Shown: positions 17,616-26,839, counted from the first letter of the stretch. The stretch: DNA of 64,000 nucleotides from Pacificitalea manganoxidans (GCF_002504165.1 NZ_CP021404.1:682001-746000), one strand, 5' to 3'. The notes: generated from the letters alone by a model not told the origin. Made by a program: numbers and translations.

Positions 17616-17665
17616 TTTGGGAAATGAACGCGAAAGTCGCGATTTTAACCAGTGGAGAGACTAAC

Positions 17666-18604
17666 ATGACTATTCTGACCGGACCGGCAATCGGTGAAGC
17701 CGCGCGACAGATCTGCCAATCTGAAGGCGAGCGCTATCTGGCTGTTTCCTATTGGAGCGGGGGCTCAAGTGATTGGTTGCTAAAAGATGCGGAGTTGGAA
17801 AACCTGCATGTCGTATTGGATGTCAACGCTGGCGGGACGTCCCCGGATGAATTTAGAAATCTTCAAAGACTTCTTGGCGATCGGCTGCGCGTGCATCCCG
17901 ATCTGCACGCAAAAACATTCTCGAGCGAGGTTGCCGCGCTTGTTGGCTCTGCGAATGCGACCCGGCCTGGACTGCAGATGAGACCAGACGGTCGTCTGGA
18001 ACTGGCAGCGCATATCGAAGGGAGTGATGCTGCCGAGGCCTTCTTAAATGCCAAAACGGCGTATCAGGCGGGAAGCGAAGCCACCAACGATCATTATGGA
18101 ATATGTGAGCTTCGATATCGACGCAACGGTCTTAACGTCATCGAAGCTGGCCAGATAGCGCCACTGAATTTTCTTGCAGCACTGAGACAGCAGCCCCATC
18201 TCTATGAGGCGATGCCATTAATTTATACAGATCAGAACCTGGAGGACATCGAAGGCGCAGCGCAAGCATTCGCTGACCTTGGTATCGGGGAAGATCTGAA
18301 TTGGAACTATTGGGACGTGTATGAGTTCGAATTTCCACCCGAAATCTTTAATGAAAAATGTGTTGCATTGCATATTGGGGCGCAGGGCGGGATGTCTGTC
18401 GCGATCGTGCGGCCGATAGCAACGCAAGATGATTTTACGTTTGTTCAAAGGGTGTTATGGCGTGAGGTGCCGGGCTTTGAATATAACGGGCGCGGCGCTC
18501 GTTATATACAGGACGGCTACGACACGATCTGGGCCGCTATCGAGGATTTCGAAGGCGCACGGATCACCAATGTGCTGGATTTGATCACCCGGCTTCGGGG
18601 CTAG
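17666..18604 (+). CDS. Phospholipase D-fold protein, third cassette gene
   Basis: A 312-residue protein with one phospholipase D-type HKD motif near residues 80-105: HAKTF, then VGSANATRP. The acidic residue expected after HxKx4 is Glu instead of Asp. Single-HKD proteins of this type usually dimerise to form one active site and include nucleases of restriction and defence systems; lipases normally carry two motifs. The remaining 200 residues are unrecognised. I choose ATG 17666 because GGAGAG lies just before it; an upstream ATG at 17624 has no such site. The base composition is clearly more AT-rich than the neighbours, as expected for recent acquisition. It is the last gene of the cassette. 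Confidence 0.75.
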   Translation: MTILTGPAIGEAARQICQSEGERYLAVSYWSGGSSDWLLKDAELENLHVVLDVNAGGTSPDEFRNLQRLLGDRLRVHPDLHAKTFSSEVAALVGSANATRPGLQMRPDGRLELAAHIEGSDAAEAFLNAKTAYQAGSEATNDHYGICELRYRRNGLNVIEAGQIAPLNFLAALRQQPHLYEAMPLIYTDQNLEDIEGAAQAFADLGIGEDLNWNYWDVYEFEFPPEIFNEKCVALHIGAQGGMSVAIVRPIATQDDFTFVQRVLWREVPGFEYNGRGARYIQDGYDTIWAAIEDFEGARITNVLDLITRLRG

Positions 18605-18612
18605 GGCAGTAA

Positions 18613-18641
18613 CCCGCGCATCCCAAAACAGGATGCGCGGG
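18613..18641. terminator. Strong hairpin between convergent genes
   Basis: A perfect 11-bp stem, CCCGCGCATCC (18613-18623) with GGATGCGCGGG (18631-18641), and a seven-base loop lie in the 43-base gap between the PLD gene and the convergent fused dioxygenase-like gene. It probably ends both transcripts, though no strong T run follows on either strand. Confidence 0.6.
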
Positions 18642-18647
18642 CGCGCT

Positions 18648-20540
18648 TTATCTTCGCGGGACGCCCTTGCCGGGTTGGGCGCGTTTTTGGGCGGCGATGC
18701 GGAAGGGGGCGTTGGCGGCGCCGTAGCCTGCGTAGCTGCCGCGGCGCTGGACGATTTCAAAGAACATGCCGTCGCCATAGGTCTGCGAGAAAATCTGGAA
18801 GAATTCCGCGTCGCCGTGGCGATCATAGAGGATGTTCGCCGCGCGCATCCGGTCGAGCAGGTCGGGGTCGAGGCCGAAGCGCGCTTCGAGGTCTTCGTAG
18901 TAGTTTTCCGGCAGTTTGAGCGGCGCGAACCCGTTGGCCGAAAGCGCCTGCGCGGTGGCGAAGATGTCATCGGTTTCAAAGGCCGCGTGCTGCACCGCCG
19001 AGCCGAAACTGTCGGCCAAGTAGCGCCCGGCGAAGGTTCGGTGGCTTTCGGCGCCGTTGAGGGTGACGCGCAGCTTGGCGTCCGGGCTTTCGATCACCTG
19101 CGAGCGGACGATGCCATCGGGGTCGATCACGTCGACCATCGGCGATTTCGACGCCTCGAACAGGGAGGTGTAGAACAGCGACCAGCTGAGCATTTCCTCG
19201 TAATTCATGGTCTGCGCGATGTGGTCGATGCGGGTCAGCCCGGCGGGGGTGACCTGTGCCTCGTCCTGCGCCGGCTTAAATTCCACGTCCCAGACGCGGC
19301 TCAGATCGGCGCTGTCGTCGATGAAGTGCATGACGCCGCCGCCGACACCGCGAATGGCGGGAATGTCGAGTTCACCGGGGCCGATGGGCTGGCTGAAGGT
19401 GGGCGTGCCAAGCGCCACGGCCCGGTCCACCGTCGCCTGCGCATCGGCCACGCGCAGACCCAGATCGCAGATGCTGGTGCCGTGCATGATATAGGCGGAA
19501 TGGGCGAAGCCTTCGCGCTCGGTATTGATGACGATGTTGATCTCGCCCTGCCGCCATAGGGTCACGTCCTTGGCGATGTGCCGCCCGGCGCGCTGGAAGC
19601 CCATCGTGTGCAGAAGCGCGCCCAGACGTTCGGCCTCGGCCTCGTCGGCGGCGAATTCGATGAACTCGAACCCGGAGGAGGCGACGGGGGCGGGGATCGC
19701 GGGGGCGTCGATGCGCAGGCTCGGCTCCGCCCGACGCACGCTGTCGATCAGGTTGACGAGCGAGCGATAGCCATCAGCGGCGACCATGCGCGGGCTGCCC
19801 ATGCGGAACTGATCGTTGAAGATCTCAAGGCTGAGCGGCCCTTGGTAGCCGGTGGCCAGCACCGCGCGGGTAAAGCCGGTCACGTCCAGATCGCCCTCGC
19901 CGGGCATATTGCGGAAATGGCGGGACCAGTAGAGCAGATCCATTTCGATCTGCGGCGCATCGGCCAGATGGATGTAGAAGATCCGGTCGCCGGGGATGGA
20001 GCGGATGGTGTCGGGATCGATCTTGCGCCCCAGCGTGTGGAAGCTGTCGAGGATCAGACCGACATTGGTGTGATCGGCGCGGCGCACGACCTCCCACGCG
20101 TCGCGGTGATCGTTGATATGCTTGCCCCAGCACAGCGCCTCGTAGCCCACGCGGATGCCCTTGGCGGCGGCGCGGTCGCCCAGTTCGGCGAAATCGGCGG
20201 CGATCCGGTCAATGCCACCCAGACTTTCGGGATGGCAGGAGGAGCACATCAGGATCAGATCGACCTCAAGTTCATTCATGATGTCGAATTTGCGCTCGGC
20301 GCGGTCGAAGGCGCGGCTGCGCTGAGGTTCGGGCAGGCCTTCGAAATCGCGGAAGGGCTGGAACAGGGTGATCTCCAGACCGTGGTCGCGGATCATGCGG
20401 CCGACATCGCGCGGGGTGCCATCGAAGGCGAGGAAATCCTGTTCGAAAATCTCGACCCCGGAGAAGCCCGCAGCGGCGATCGCTTCGAGTTTTTCGGACA
20501 GGTCTCCGGGGACCGTGACGGTGGCGATGGATGTCTTCAT
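18648..20540 (-). CDS. Fused 3-dehydroshikimate dehydratase-like / 4-hydroxyphenylpyruvate dioxygenase-like protein
   Basis: A 630-residue two-domain protein starting at ATG 20538-20540 (MKTSIATVTVPGDLSEKLEA) behind AGGGGAAA. Residues 1-280 form a sugar-phosphate isomerase-type TIM barrel, with GFSGVEIFEQDFLAF at the start and LILDSFHTLGRKIDPD, the metal-site region of AsbF/QuiC-type 3-dehydroshikimate dehydratases. Residues 300-630 look like a vicinal-oxygen-chelate dioxygenase of the HPPD family: GFEFIEFAADEAEAERLGALL, then HIAQTMNYEEMLSWSLFY and VQHAAFETDDIFATA. The fusion matches QuiC-type enzymes that make protocatechuate from dehydroshikimate for aromatic catabolism. The role of the HPPD-like half is unsettled. 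No shikimate or protocatechuate genes are nearby. Confidence 0.85.
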   Translation of the reverse strand: MKTSIATVTVPGDLSEKLEAIAAAGFSGVEIFEQDFLAFDGTPRDVGRMIRDHGLEITLFQPFRDFEGLPEPQRSRAFDRAERKFDIMNELEVDLILMCSSCHPESLGGIDRIAADFAELGDRAAAKGIRVGYEALCWGKHINDHRDAWEVVRRADHTNVGLILDSFHTLGRKIDPDTIRSIPGDRIFYIHLADAPQIEMDLLYWSRHFRNMPGEGDLDVTGFTRAVLATGYQGPLSLEIFNDQFRMGSPRMVAADGYRSLVNLIDSVRRAEPSLRIDAPAIPAPVASSGFEFIEFAADEAEAERLGALLHTMGFQRAGRHIAKDVTLWRQGEINIVINTEREGFAHSAYIMHGTSICDLGLRVADAQATVDRAVALGTPTFSQPIGPGELDIPAIRGVGGGVMHFIDDSADLSRVWDVEFKPAQDEAQVTPAGLTRIDHIAQTMNYEEMLSWSLFYTSLFEASKSPMVDVIDPDGIVRSQVIESPDAKLRVTLNGAESHRTFAGRYLADSFGSAVQHAAFETDDIFATAQALSANGFAPLKLPENYYEDLEARFGLDPDLLDRMRAANILYDRHGDAEFFQIFSQTYGDGMFFEIVQRRGSYAGYGAANAPFRIAAQKRAQPGKGVPRR

Positions 20541-20885
20541 GGCGTTGGTTTCCCCTGAGTTCAGGCTACGGCGCCGTTCTATCGCGGTGGGGCGCAGATG
20601 CACAGAGGGCAGGCACAGTGCGAACATGACGCAGGGGCGGGTGCCGGTTTTGCCCGATAGATGACGTATGGTAAGCCTGCGGCGGCGGAGATTTCGGCCA
20701 TATCGCGGAAGGGTGCGCTATCATTCGGCAATCACGCATGTGTTCGCCCCCTGTTCCGGCGTTTCCGCAAAGTTAGTTTGCTGTTTTTTCGGTCCAAGGC
20801 ATTGAATACTGGCGTTCACCTTGTTCTAGTCAGGGCAATTCGAGCGGCATCAAGACCGCCAATGAGATAAAATAGGGGAGCGGCT
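20541..20885. other. Divergent intergenic region before the polyamine-type ABC operon
   Basis: 345 bases without a gene between two divergent start codons. It should hold both promoters. I see the ribosome binding site GGGGAGCGGC before the ABC ATPase and AGGGGAAA before the dehydratase gene, but no confident promoter, riboswitch or operator. Confidence 0.35.
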
Positions 20886-21986
20886 TTGGGAGATACCACG
20901 GCTCAGGACGCCTTTGTCGAATACGACCGGGTGCAGAAAAGCTACGACGGCGAAACGCTTGTCGTGAAGGATCTCAACCTCAGACTGCCGAAGGGCGAGT
21001 TTCTGACGATGCTGGGGCCCTCGGGGTCCGGCAAGACCACCTGCCTGATGATGCTGGCGGGCTTCGAGACCGCGACGCATGGCGAAATCAAGCTGGCGGG
21101 CAACCCGATCAACAACATTCCTCCGCATAAGCGCGGCATTGGGATGGTGTTCCAGAATTATGCGCTGTTTCCGCATATGACCGTCGCTGAAAACCTCGCC
21201 TTTCCGCTGATCGTCCGTAAGCTGGGCAAATCGGAGCGCGAGGCAAAGGTCAAACGCGCGCTCGACATGGTGCAAATGGGCGAATTCGGCGGGCGGCGTC
21301 CGGCACAATTGTCCGGTGGCCAGCAGCAGCGAATTGCATTGGCCCGCGCGCTGGTTTTTGAACCCGAATTGGTGTTGATGGACGAGCCTTTGGGCGCGCT
21401 CGACAAGCAGCTTCGCGAGCATATGCAATTCGAAATCAAGCATATCTCCGACAATCTGGGCATCACGGTGGTCTATGTGACCCATGACCAGACCGAGGCG
21501 CTGACCATGTCGGACCGCGTTGCGGTGTTCGACGATGGCCGCATTCAGCAGCTGGCCCCGCCCGATGAGCTGTATGAAGCGCCGCAGAACAGTTTCGTGG
21601 CGCAGTTCATCGGTGAAAATAACACGCTGGAAGGCACGGTCGAGAAGCTCGCAGGCGGGCAGGCTCTGGTCCGGCTCGACGATGGGTCGCTGATCGATGC
21701 GAAGCCCGTCAACGTCAATTCCGTGGGCGACCGCACCGTGATCTCGATCCGGCCCGAACGGGTGGAATTCAACCCCGTGAAGCTGTCGGACGACGCGCAT
21801 ACGCTGAAGGCCGAGGTGCTGGAATTCATCTATATGGGCGATATTTTCCGCACGCGGCTGCGGGTTGCGGGGAATGACAATTTCATCGTCAAAACCCGTA
21901 ACGCACCGGGTCAGGTGCGGATGACGCCCGGCCAGACCGTGGAAATCGGCTGGATGCCTGACGACGCGCGCGCGCTCGACGCGTGA
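20886..21986 (+). CDS. ABC transporter ATP-binding protein, PotA type
   Basis: A 366-residue ATPase of the spermidine/putrescine (PotA) family that powers uptake of a small cationic or organic solute. Motifs: Walker A GPSGSGKTT, signature LSGGQQQR, Walker B ELVLMDEP followed by LGALD, and the switch His in THDQTEA. The C-terminal 120 residues are the TOBE regulatory domain (IGENNTLEGTV, IRPERVEF). The start is TTG 20886 with a strong GGGGAGCGG six bases ahead; no in-frame ATG fits better. It is the first gene of a four-gene operon with the solute-binding protein and two permeases. Confidence 0.9.
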   Translation: MGDTTAQDAFVEYDRVQKSYDGETLVVKDLNLRLPKGEFLTMLGPSGSGKTTCLMMLAGFETATHGEIKLAGNPINNIPPHKRGIGMVFQNYALFPHMTVAENLAFPLIVRKLGKSEREAKVKRALDMVQMGEFGGRRPAQLSGGQQQRIALARALVFEPELVLMDEPLGALDKQLREHMQFEIKHISDNLGITVVYVTHDQTEALTMSDRVAVFDDGRIQQLAPPDELYEAPQNSFVAQFIGENNTLEGTVEKLAGGQALVRLDDGSLIDAKPVNVNSVGDRTVISIRPERVEFNPVKLSDDAHTLKAEVLEFIYMGDIFRTRLRVAGNDNFIVKTRNAPGQVRMTPGQTVEIGWMPDDARALDA

Positions 21987-22101
21987 GCCAAGTTTGCGGC
22001 GCGCCGGGCCCAAGGGCCCCGGCAGTCGCCGCCGATCCGGGCCATGTCCCTCAGCCCCGGATCCGACGATCAGAAAGGGACACCAATTGGGAGAATTTCG
22101 T

Positions 22102-23223
22102 ATGAAATTAACGACCACACTTCTGGCCACGACCGTTCTGTCTATGGCCGCAGCCCCCGTTTTTGCTGAAAGCCACACCGAAATGGCCGACAGCATGACC
22201 ATCGTGTCGTGGGGCGGCGCCTACCAGATGAGCCAGCAGAAGGCTTATACCGAGCCTTACGCCGCAGAAAATTCCGACGTCAGCGTCACTTGGGACGAAA
22301 GCTCCCCCGAGGCGGTGGCCAAGCTGCGTGCGCAGAACGAAGCGGGCAACGTGACGTGGGATCTCGTCGACGTCGTGGCGTCCGACGCCATCCGCCTGTG
22401 CGACGAAGGTCTGGCGATGGAGTTCGATCCCGACGAGCTTCTGGCCGAAGGCGATGACGGCACCCCGGCCTCCGAGGATTTCGGCGATCTGATCGTGTCC
22501 GACTGCTTTATCCCGCAGATCGTCTATTCGACCACCGCCGCCTATCGCCCGGACCTGCTGCCCGAGGGCGCGCCGGAGCCCGACAGCATCTGTGCGATGT
22601 TCGACACGGAAACCTATCCCGGCAAGCGGACGCTGGAAAAGCGCCCGATCAACAACGTCGAATGGGCGCTTCTGTGTGACGGTGTCGCCAAGGAAGACAT
22701 CTACGACGTGCTGGAGACCGAAGAAGGTCAGGATCAGGCCTTTGCCAAGCTCGACACCATCAAGGATCAGGTCGTGTGGTGGTCCGCCGCCGCCGAGCCG
22801 CCGCAGCTTCTGGCTGATGGCGAGGTCGTGATGGGCTCGTCCTATAACGGGCGCTGGTTCTCCGCGATCGAAGAGCAGGACCAGCCGTTCGAAATGCTGT
22901 GGGACGCGCAGGTGTTCGACCTTGACGGCTGGATCATTCCCGCCGGTCTGCCCGAAGACCGTCTGGCGCGCGTGAAGGATTTCGTGAAATACGCGACCGA
23001 CACCCAGCGTCTGGCCGATCAGGCGAAATACATCTCCTACGGTCCGGCCCGGAACTCCTCCGCGCCGTTGGTGGGGCAGCACGCCGATCTGGGCATCGAC
23101 ATGGCTCCGCATATGCCGACCGATCCGGCCAACTCGGAAAACACGTTCCTCTACAACTACGAGTGGTGGGCTGATTACCGCGACGATCTGGACGCCAAGT
23201 TCCAGGCGTGGCTCGCACAGTAA
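22102..23223 (+). CDS. ABC transporter substrate-binding protein, PotD-like
   Basis: A 373-residue periplasmic binding protein. The start is ATG 22102 (MKLTTTLLATTVLSMAAAP), ending a signal peptide at about AFA or FAES, with GGGAGA upstream; the longer frame is rejected. The mature protein opens with MTIVSWGGAYQMSQQKAYTEPYA, the fold entry typical of polyamine/iron-type family 1 binding proteins. Placed with PotA, PotB and PotC homologues, it most likely binds spermidine, putrescine or a similar compound, but the ligand pocket cannot be judged by eye. Confidence 0.88.
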   Translation: MKLTTTLLATTVLSMAAAPVFAESHTEMADSMTIVSWGGAYQMSQQKAYTEPYAAENSDVSVTWDESSPEAVAKLRAQNEAGNVTWDLVDVVASDAIRLCDEGLAMEFDPDELLAEGDDGTPASEDFGDLIVSDCFIPQIVYSTTAAYRPDLLPEGAPEPDSICAMFDTETYPGKRTLEKRPINNVEWALLCDGVAKEDIYDVLETEEGQDQAFAKLDTIKDQVVWWSAAAEPPQLLADGEVVMGSSYNGRWFSAIEEQDQPFEMLWDAQVFDLDGWIIPAGLPEDRLARVKDFVKYATDTQRLADQAKYISYGPARNSSAPLVGQHADLGIDMAPHMPTDPANSENTFLYNYEWWADYRDDLDAKFQAWLAQ

Positions 23224-23324
23224 TCTAACCGGCACGACGGACGGGGGCGGTGTCACGCCCCCGTCCACACCATCCGAATGCCCGCGTCAGACGGGCCGAT
23301 GATCACCACAGGTGAGGGAACTTC

Positions 23325-24962
23325 ATGGCAGATGCTATTCAGGGCAACACCGGCAAAACCGGACCGACACCCGATGACGGTCTGCGCATCGCCGAGAACG
23401 AGGATGCGGATGGTCGTATGATCGCCGCCGACGGCACGCCCCTGAAACGCTCGTTGCAGCGCTCGCTGCGCCGCCAGAAGATCCGCGCATTGCTGTTGAT
23501 CGCACCGCTGCTGATTTTCGTGCTGGTCACGTTTATCGCGCCGATCGCGGACATGCTGTTCCGTTCCGTCGAAAACGACATCGTGGCCGAAACCCTGCCG
23601 CGCACCGTCGCCGCGCTGGACGAGTGGGATTACCAGCAGGGCGGGGACGCGCCCGACGAAGACGTGTTTGCCGCGTTCTACTATGATCTGGTGGTCGCCG
23701 CCGAGGCCAAGACCCACACCCGGCTGGGCAGCCGCCTGAATTACGAGACTACCGGCATTTCGTCGCTGTTCCGCAAATCGGGGCGCCGGGCCGACCGGCT
23801 CGATACCGATATCTACACCGAACAATTCACCGCGCTTGATCCGGCTTGGGAAAGCCCGGCGACATGGATCGCGCTGACCGATGCGCTGGCCGATGGCCGG
23901 GCCGAGACCCTGCCCGAGACGCAAAGCGCGTGGCAGGGCTTTGCCCGCATCGTGGAGCTCGACGGCGACGATATCGCCGAAGAGCAACCTTGGGATTTCG
24001 TCTATACCGCGCTTTACCGCGATCTGGCCGCCAACGGAGCGCCGGGGAACCTTGACGGGGCCACGGGTGCCTTGGTCACGGCCGCGGCGCAGGCGGTGCC
24101 GGAATTTGAAACCGTGTCCATCCGCGATCAGTTCGTGGACGTTGACGATGACTGGCTCGACCCGGAGGTCTGGGGCACGATCAAGGCCTATTCGGGGGAG
24201 TTCACCCCCGGCTATTTCCTGAATTCCGTCGACTATCAGCTCACCCCCGCCGGGGTGGAGCCGCAGCCCGACGATCAGGCGATCTACATCCTGTTGTTCA
24301 AGCGCACGCTGTTCATGTCGCTGATGATTACCGTCAGCTGCATCGCGCTGGGCTATCCGGTGGCGTGGCTGCTGGCCAATATCAAGGCGCGGCACGCGAA
24401 CCTGCTGCTGATCCTCGTGCTGCTGCCGTTCTGGACCTCGCTGCTGGTGCGGACCTCGGCGTGGAAAATCCTGCTGCAGCAACAGGGTGTCATAAACGAT
24501 ATCCTTGTGTGGATCGGGATCATTGGTGACGGCAACCGGCTGGTCATGATCAACAACCAGTTTGGCACGATCGTGGCGATGACCCATATCCTGCTGCCAT
24601 TCATGATCCTGCCACTTTATTCGGTGATGCAGACCATTCCGCCGACCTATCTGCGCGCGGCGAAAAGCCTTGGCGCGACCAACAGTTACGCGTTCTGGAA
24701 GGTCTATTTCCCGCTCTCGGTGCCGGGGATCGGGGCGGGGTCGATCCTCGTCTTCATCCTCGCCATCGGCTACTACATCACGCCTGAACTGGTGGGCGGC
24801 ACCACGGGCACGTTCATCTCGAACCGGATCGCCTACCATATCTCCAGCTCGCTGAACTGGGGGCTGGCGGCGGCGCTGGGCTCCATCCTGCTGGCGGTGG
24901 TGATGATCCTTTACTGGGCCTACGACCGCATCGTCGGCATCGACAACGTGAAGCTGGGGTAA
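23325..24962 (+). CDS. ABC transporter permease, PotB-like, with long extracytoplasmic insertion
   Basis: At 545 residues this is nearly twice the size of PotB (about 280-300). After a hydrophilic N-terminus (residues 1-48) the first membrane span is ALLLIAPLLIFVLVTFIAP. Then comes an insertion of more than 200 mostly polar residues before the remaining spans (from about residue 320, FMSLMITVSCIALGYPVAWLL). The EAA loop that docks on the ATPase reads LRAAKSLGATNSYAFWKVYFPLSVPG. The insertion should lie in the periplasm between spans one and two. Such enlarged permeases occur in Rhodobacterales polyamine-like systems; its function is not known. The stop is five bases before the next gene. Confidence 0.88.
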   Translation: MADAIQGNTGKTGPTPDDGLRIAENEDADGRMIAADGTPLKRSLQRSLRRQKIRALLLIAPLLIFVLVTFIAPIADMLFRSVENDIVAETLPRTVAALDEWDYQQGGDAPDEDVFAAFYYDLVVAAEAKTHTRLGSRLNYETTGISSLFRKSGRRADRLDTDIYTEQFTALDPAWESPATWIALTDALADGRAETLPETQSAWQGFARIVELDGDDIAEEQPWDFVYTALYRDLAANGAPGNLDGATGALVTAAAQAVPEFETVSIRDQFVDVDDDWLDPEVWGTIKAYSGEFTPGYFLNSVDYQLTPAGVEPQPDDQAIYILLFKRTLFMSLMITVSCIALGYPVAWLLANIKARHANLLLILVLLPFWTSLLVRTSAWKILLQQQGVINDILVWIGIIGDGNRLVMINNQFGTIVAMTHILLPFMILPLYSVMQTIPPTYLRAAKSLGATNSYAFWKVYFPLSVPGIGAGSILVFILAIGYYITPELVGGTTGTFISNRIAYHISSSLNWGLAAALGSILLAVVMILYWAYDRIVGIDNVKLG

Positions 24963-24967
24963 TCGAC

Positions 24968-25822
24968 ATGTCTTCTCTGCCTCCCTACGCCACGACCGGC
25001 CAGCGCATCTGGTATTACGCTTTTCGGGTGCTCTGCGGTCTGATCTTCTTCTTCCTGATCGCGCCGATCCTCACGATCATCCCGTTGTCGTTCAACGCGG
25101 AGAACTTCTTTACCTTCACGCCGAAGATGCTGGCGCTCGATCCCGAGGGCTATTCGCTGAAGCATTACCGGGACTTCTTTACCAATTCCGACTGGCAGCA
25201 GGCATTGCGCAATTCGCTGACCATCGCGCCGGTGGCGACGCTTCTGTCGGTGGGGTTCGGCACGCTGGCTGCCATCGGGCTGTCGCAGCCGCATGTGCCG
25301 TTTCGTCGGGCGATCATGGCGATCCTGATTTCACCGATGATCGTGCCGCTCATCATCTCGGCGGCGGGGATGTATTTCTTCTATTCGCGGATGGGGATGC
25401 AGGGCACCTATCTGGGTGTGGTTCTGGCCCATGCCGCGCTGGGTATTCCGTTTGTCATCATCACCGTCACCGCGACGCTGGTCGGCTTTGACCGGTCGCT
25501 GACGCGGGCGGCGGCGAATATGGGCGCGGGGCCGGTGCGGACCTTCTTCAAGGTGCAGATGCCGTTGATCCTGCCGGGCGTGATCTCCGGCGGGCTATTT
25601 GCCTTCATCACGTCGTTCGATGAGGTGGTGGTGGTGCTGTTCGTGGGCTCCGCCTCGCAGAAAACGCTGCCGTGGCAGATGTTCATCGGTCTGCGCGAGC
25701 AGATCAGCCCGACGATTTTGGCGGTTGCGACGATCCTTGTGGCGATTTCGGTGCTGCTGCTGACCACGGTGGAATTGCTGCGTCGGCGGAGCGAGCGGCT
25801 GCGCGGCATGTCGCCCGGCTGA
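24968..25822 (+). CDS. ABC transporter permease, PotC-like
   Basis: A 284-residue six-span inner membrane permease. The first span is LCGLIFFFLIAPILTIIPL, and the ATPase docking loop is LTRAAANMGAGPVRTFFKVQMPLILPG. It pairs with the PotB-like permease encoded five bases upstream to form the translocation pore. The length is normal for the family. It is the last gene of the operon, ahead of an intrinsic terminator. Confidence 0.92.
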   Translation: MSSLPPYATTGQRIWYYAFRVLCGLIFFFLIAPILTIIPLSFNAENFFTFTPKMLALDPEGYSLKHYRDFFTNSDWQQALRNSLTIAPVATLLSVGFGTLAAIGLSQPHVPFRRAIMAILISPMIVPLIISAAGMYFFYSRMGMQGTYLGVVLAHAALGIPFVIITVTATLVGFDRSLTRAAANMGAGPVRTFFKVQMPLILPGVISGGLFAFITSFDEVVVVLFVGSASQKTLPWQMFIGLREQISPTILAVATILVAISVLLLTTVELLRRRSERLRGMSPG

Positions 25823-25855
25823 CGGATTAGAAGAACAGTTGAGGGACTGTGGAGC

Positions 25856-25885
25856 GACCCGGTGCAGCGATGCGCCGGGTCTTTT
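25856..25885 (+). terminator. Rho-independent terminator of the polyamine-type ABC operon
   Basis: GACCCGGTGC (25856-25865) and GCGCCGGGTC (25872-25881) form a 10-base stem with one mismatch and a six-base loop, followed by TTTT, 33 bases after the stop codon. Confidence 0.78.
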
Positions 25886-25909
25886 CGTGGGCGGCCTTGG
25901 CGCGGGTGC

Positions 25910-26839
25910 TTAGGGCAGGATCGACAGCCACACCCACATGGACAATGTGGTCAGGGCCGTGGCGATCAGCACCGAAGACGCCGCCACCCGTTTTGCCACG
26001 CCATACATGTTGGCGAAGAGATAGGCGTTCACCCCCGGCGCGACCCCGGCTGTCAGCACAGCGGAGCGGAGCGATGCGGTGTCGAGATGGGCAAACCGGC
26101 CCAGCGTGTAAACGATCACCGGGTGCACGATCAGCGACACCGCGGAGATATAGGCGATGGTGGCGCGGTCGCCTTCGGGGCGGTAGCGATACAGCACCCC
26201 GCCCAGCCCGAACAGCGCGACCGGCAACGCGGCGCGGATGATCAGATCCAGCGCGTCGGTCGCGACGCCGGGCAGCGGGACGCCGCCCAGATTGAACACC
26301 GCGCCCAGCAGGATGCCCAGCACCAGCGCGTTGCTGAACACCGCATGCAGGATCTGACGCGCGGTGGCCACGACGCCGCCGCCGCGATTGCGCACGATCT
26401 CCATCGCGGTGAGCCCCACGAGGTAGCCGAACGGTGCGTGGAAGGCGATAATCATGTAATTGGCGGTCAGCGCGTCGGACCCGTAGGCGCGTTCCGTGAT
26501 CGGCAGGCCCAGCAGAACGGTGTTGGAGAACAGCCCGATAAAGCCGATGGCCACGCTGTCTTCCCATGGGCGGTGAAACAGATACCGCGCGCCCAGCAGC
26601 CCCAGAAAGAACCCGGTCAGCGCCCCGGTGTAGAAGATCGCCAGCAAGGCGACATCGAAATGCTGGCTGAGGTCGAGTTGATAGATCGCGCGGAACAGCA
26701 GGCACGGGATGGCGAAGCCCTGCGCGAAATGCATCAGCCCGTCGACCTCGGCCTCGCTGAACAGCCGCCGCCACGCCGCAAGGTAGCCAAAGCCCACGAC
26801 AAGGAAGACCGGCAAGATGACATCGATGAGCGCGGCCAT
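25910..26839 (-). CDS. AEC family transporter (auxin efflux carrier type)
   Basis: A 309-residue integral membrane protein with about ten spans, starting at MAALIDVILPVFLVVGFGYLA, the usual AEC opening. Each half carries the family's small-residue pattern (VALFGLGGVLY, GVAPGVNAYLFANMYG). AEC proteins export or import small organic acids such as malate; the substrate here is open. The start codon overlaps the stop of the metallo-hydrolase gene by one base, so it is the last gene of the long minus-strand operon that begins at the SPOR protein. Confidence 0.9.
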   Translation of the reverse strand: MAALIDVILPVFLVVGFGYLAAWRRLFSEAEVDGLMHFAQGFAIPCLLFRAIYQLDLSQHFDVALLAIFYTGALTGFFLGLLGARYLFHRPWEDSVAIGFIGLFSNTVLLGLPITERAYGSDALTANYMIIAFHAPFGYLVGLTAMEIVRNRGGGVVATARQILHAVFSNALVLGILLGAVFNLGGVPLPGVATDALDLIIRAALPVALFGLGGVLYRYRPEGDRATIAYISAVSLIVHPVIVYTLGRFAHLDTASLRSAVLTAGVAPGVNAYLFANMYGVAKRVAASSVLIATALTTLSMWVWLSILP

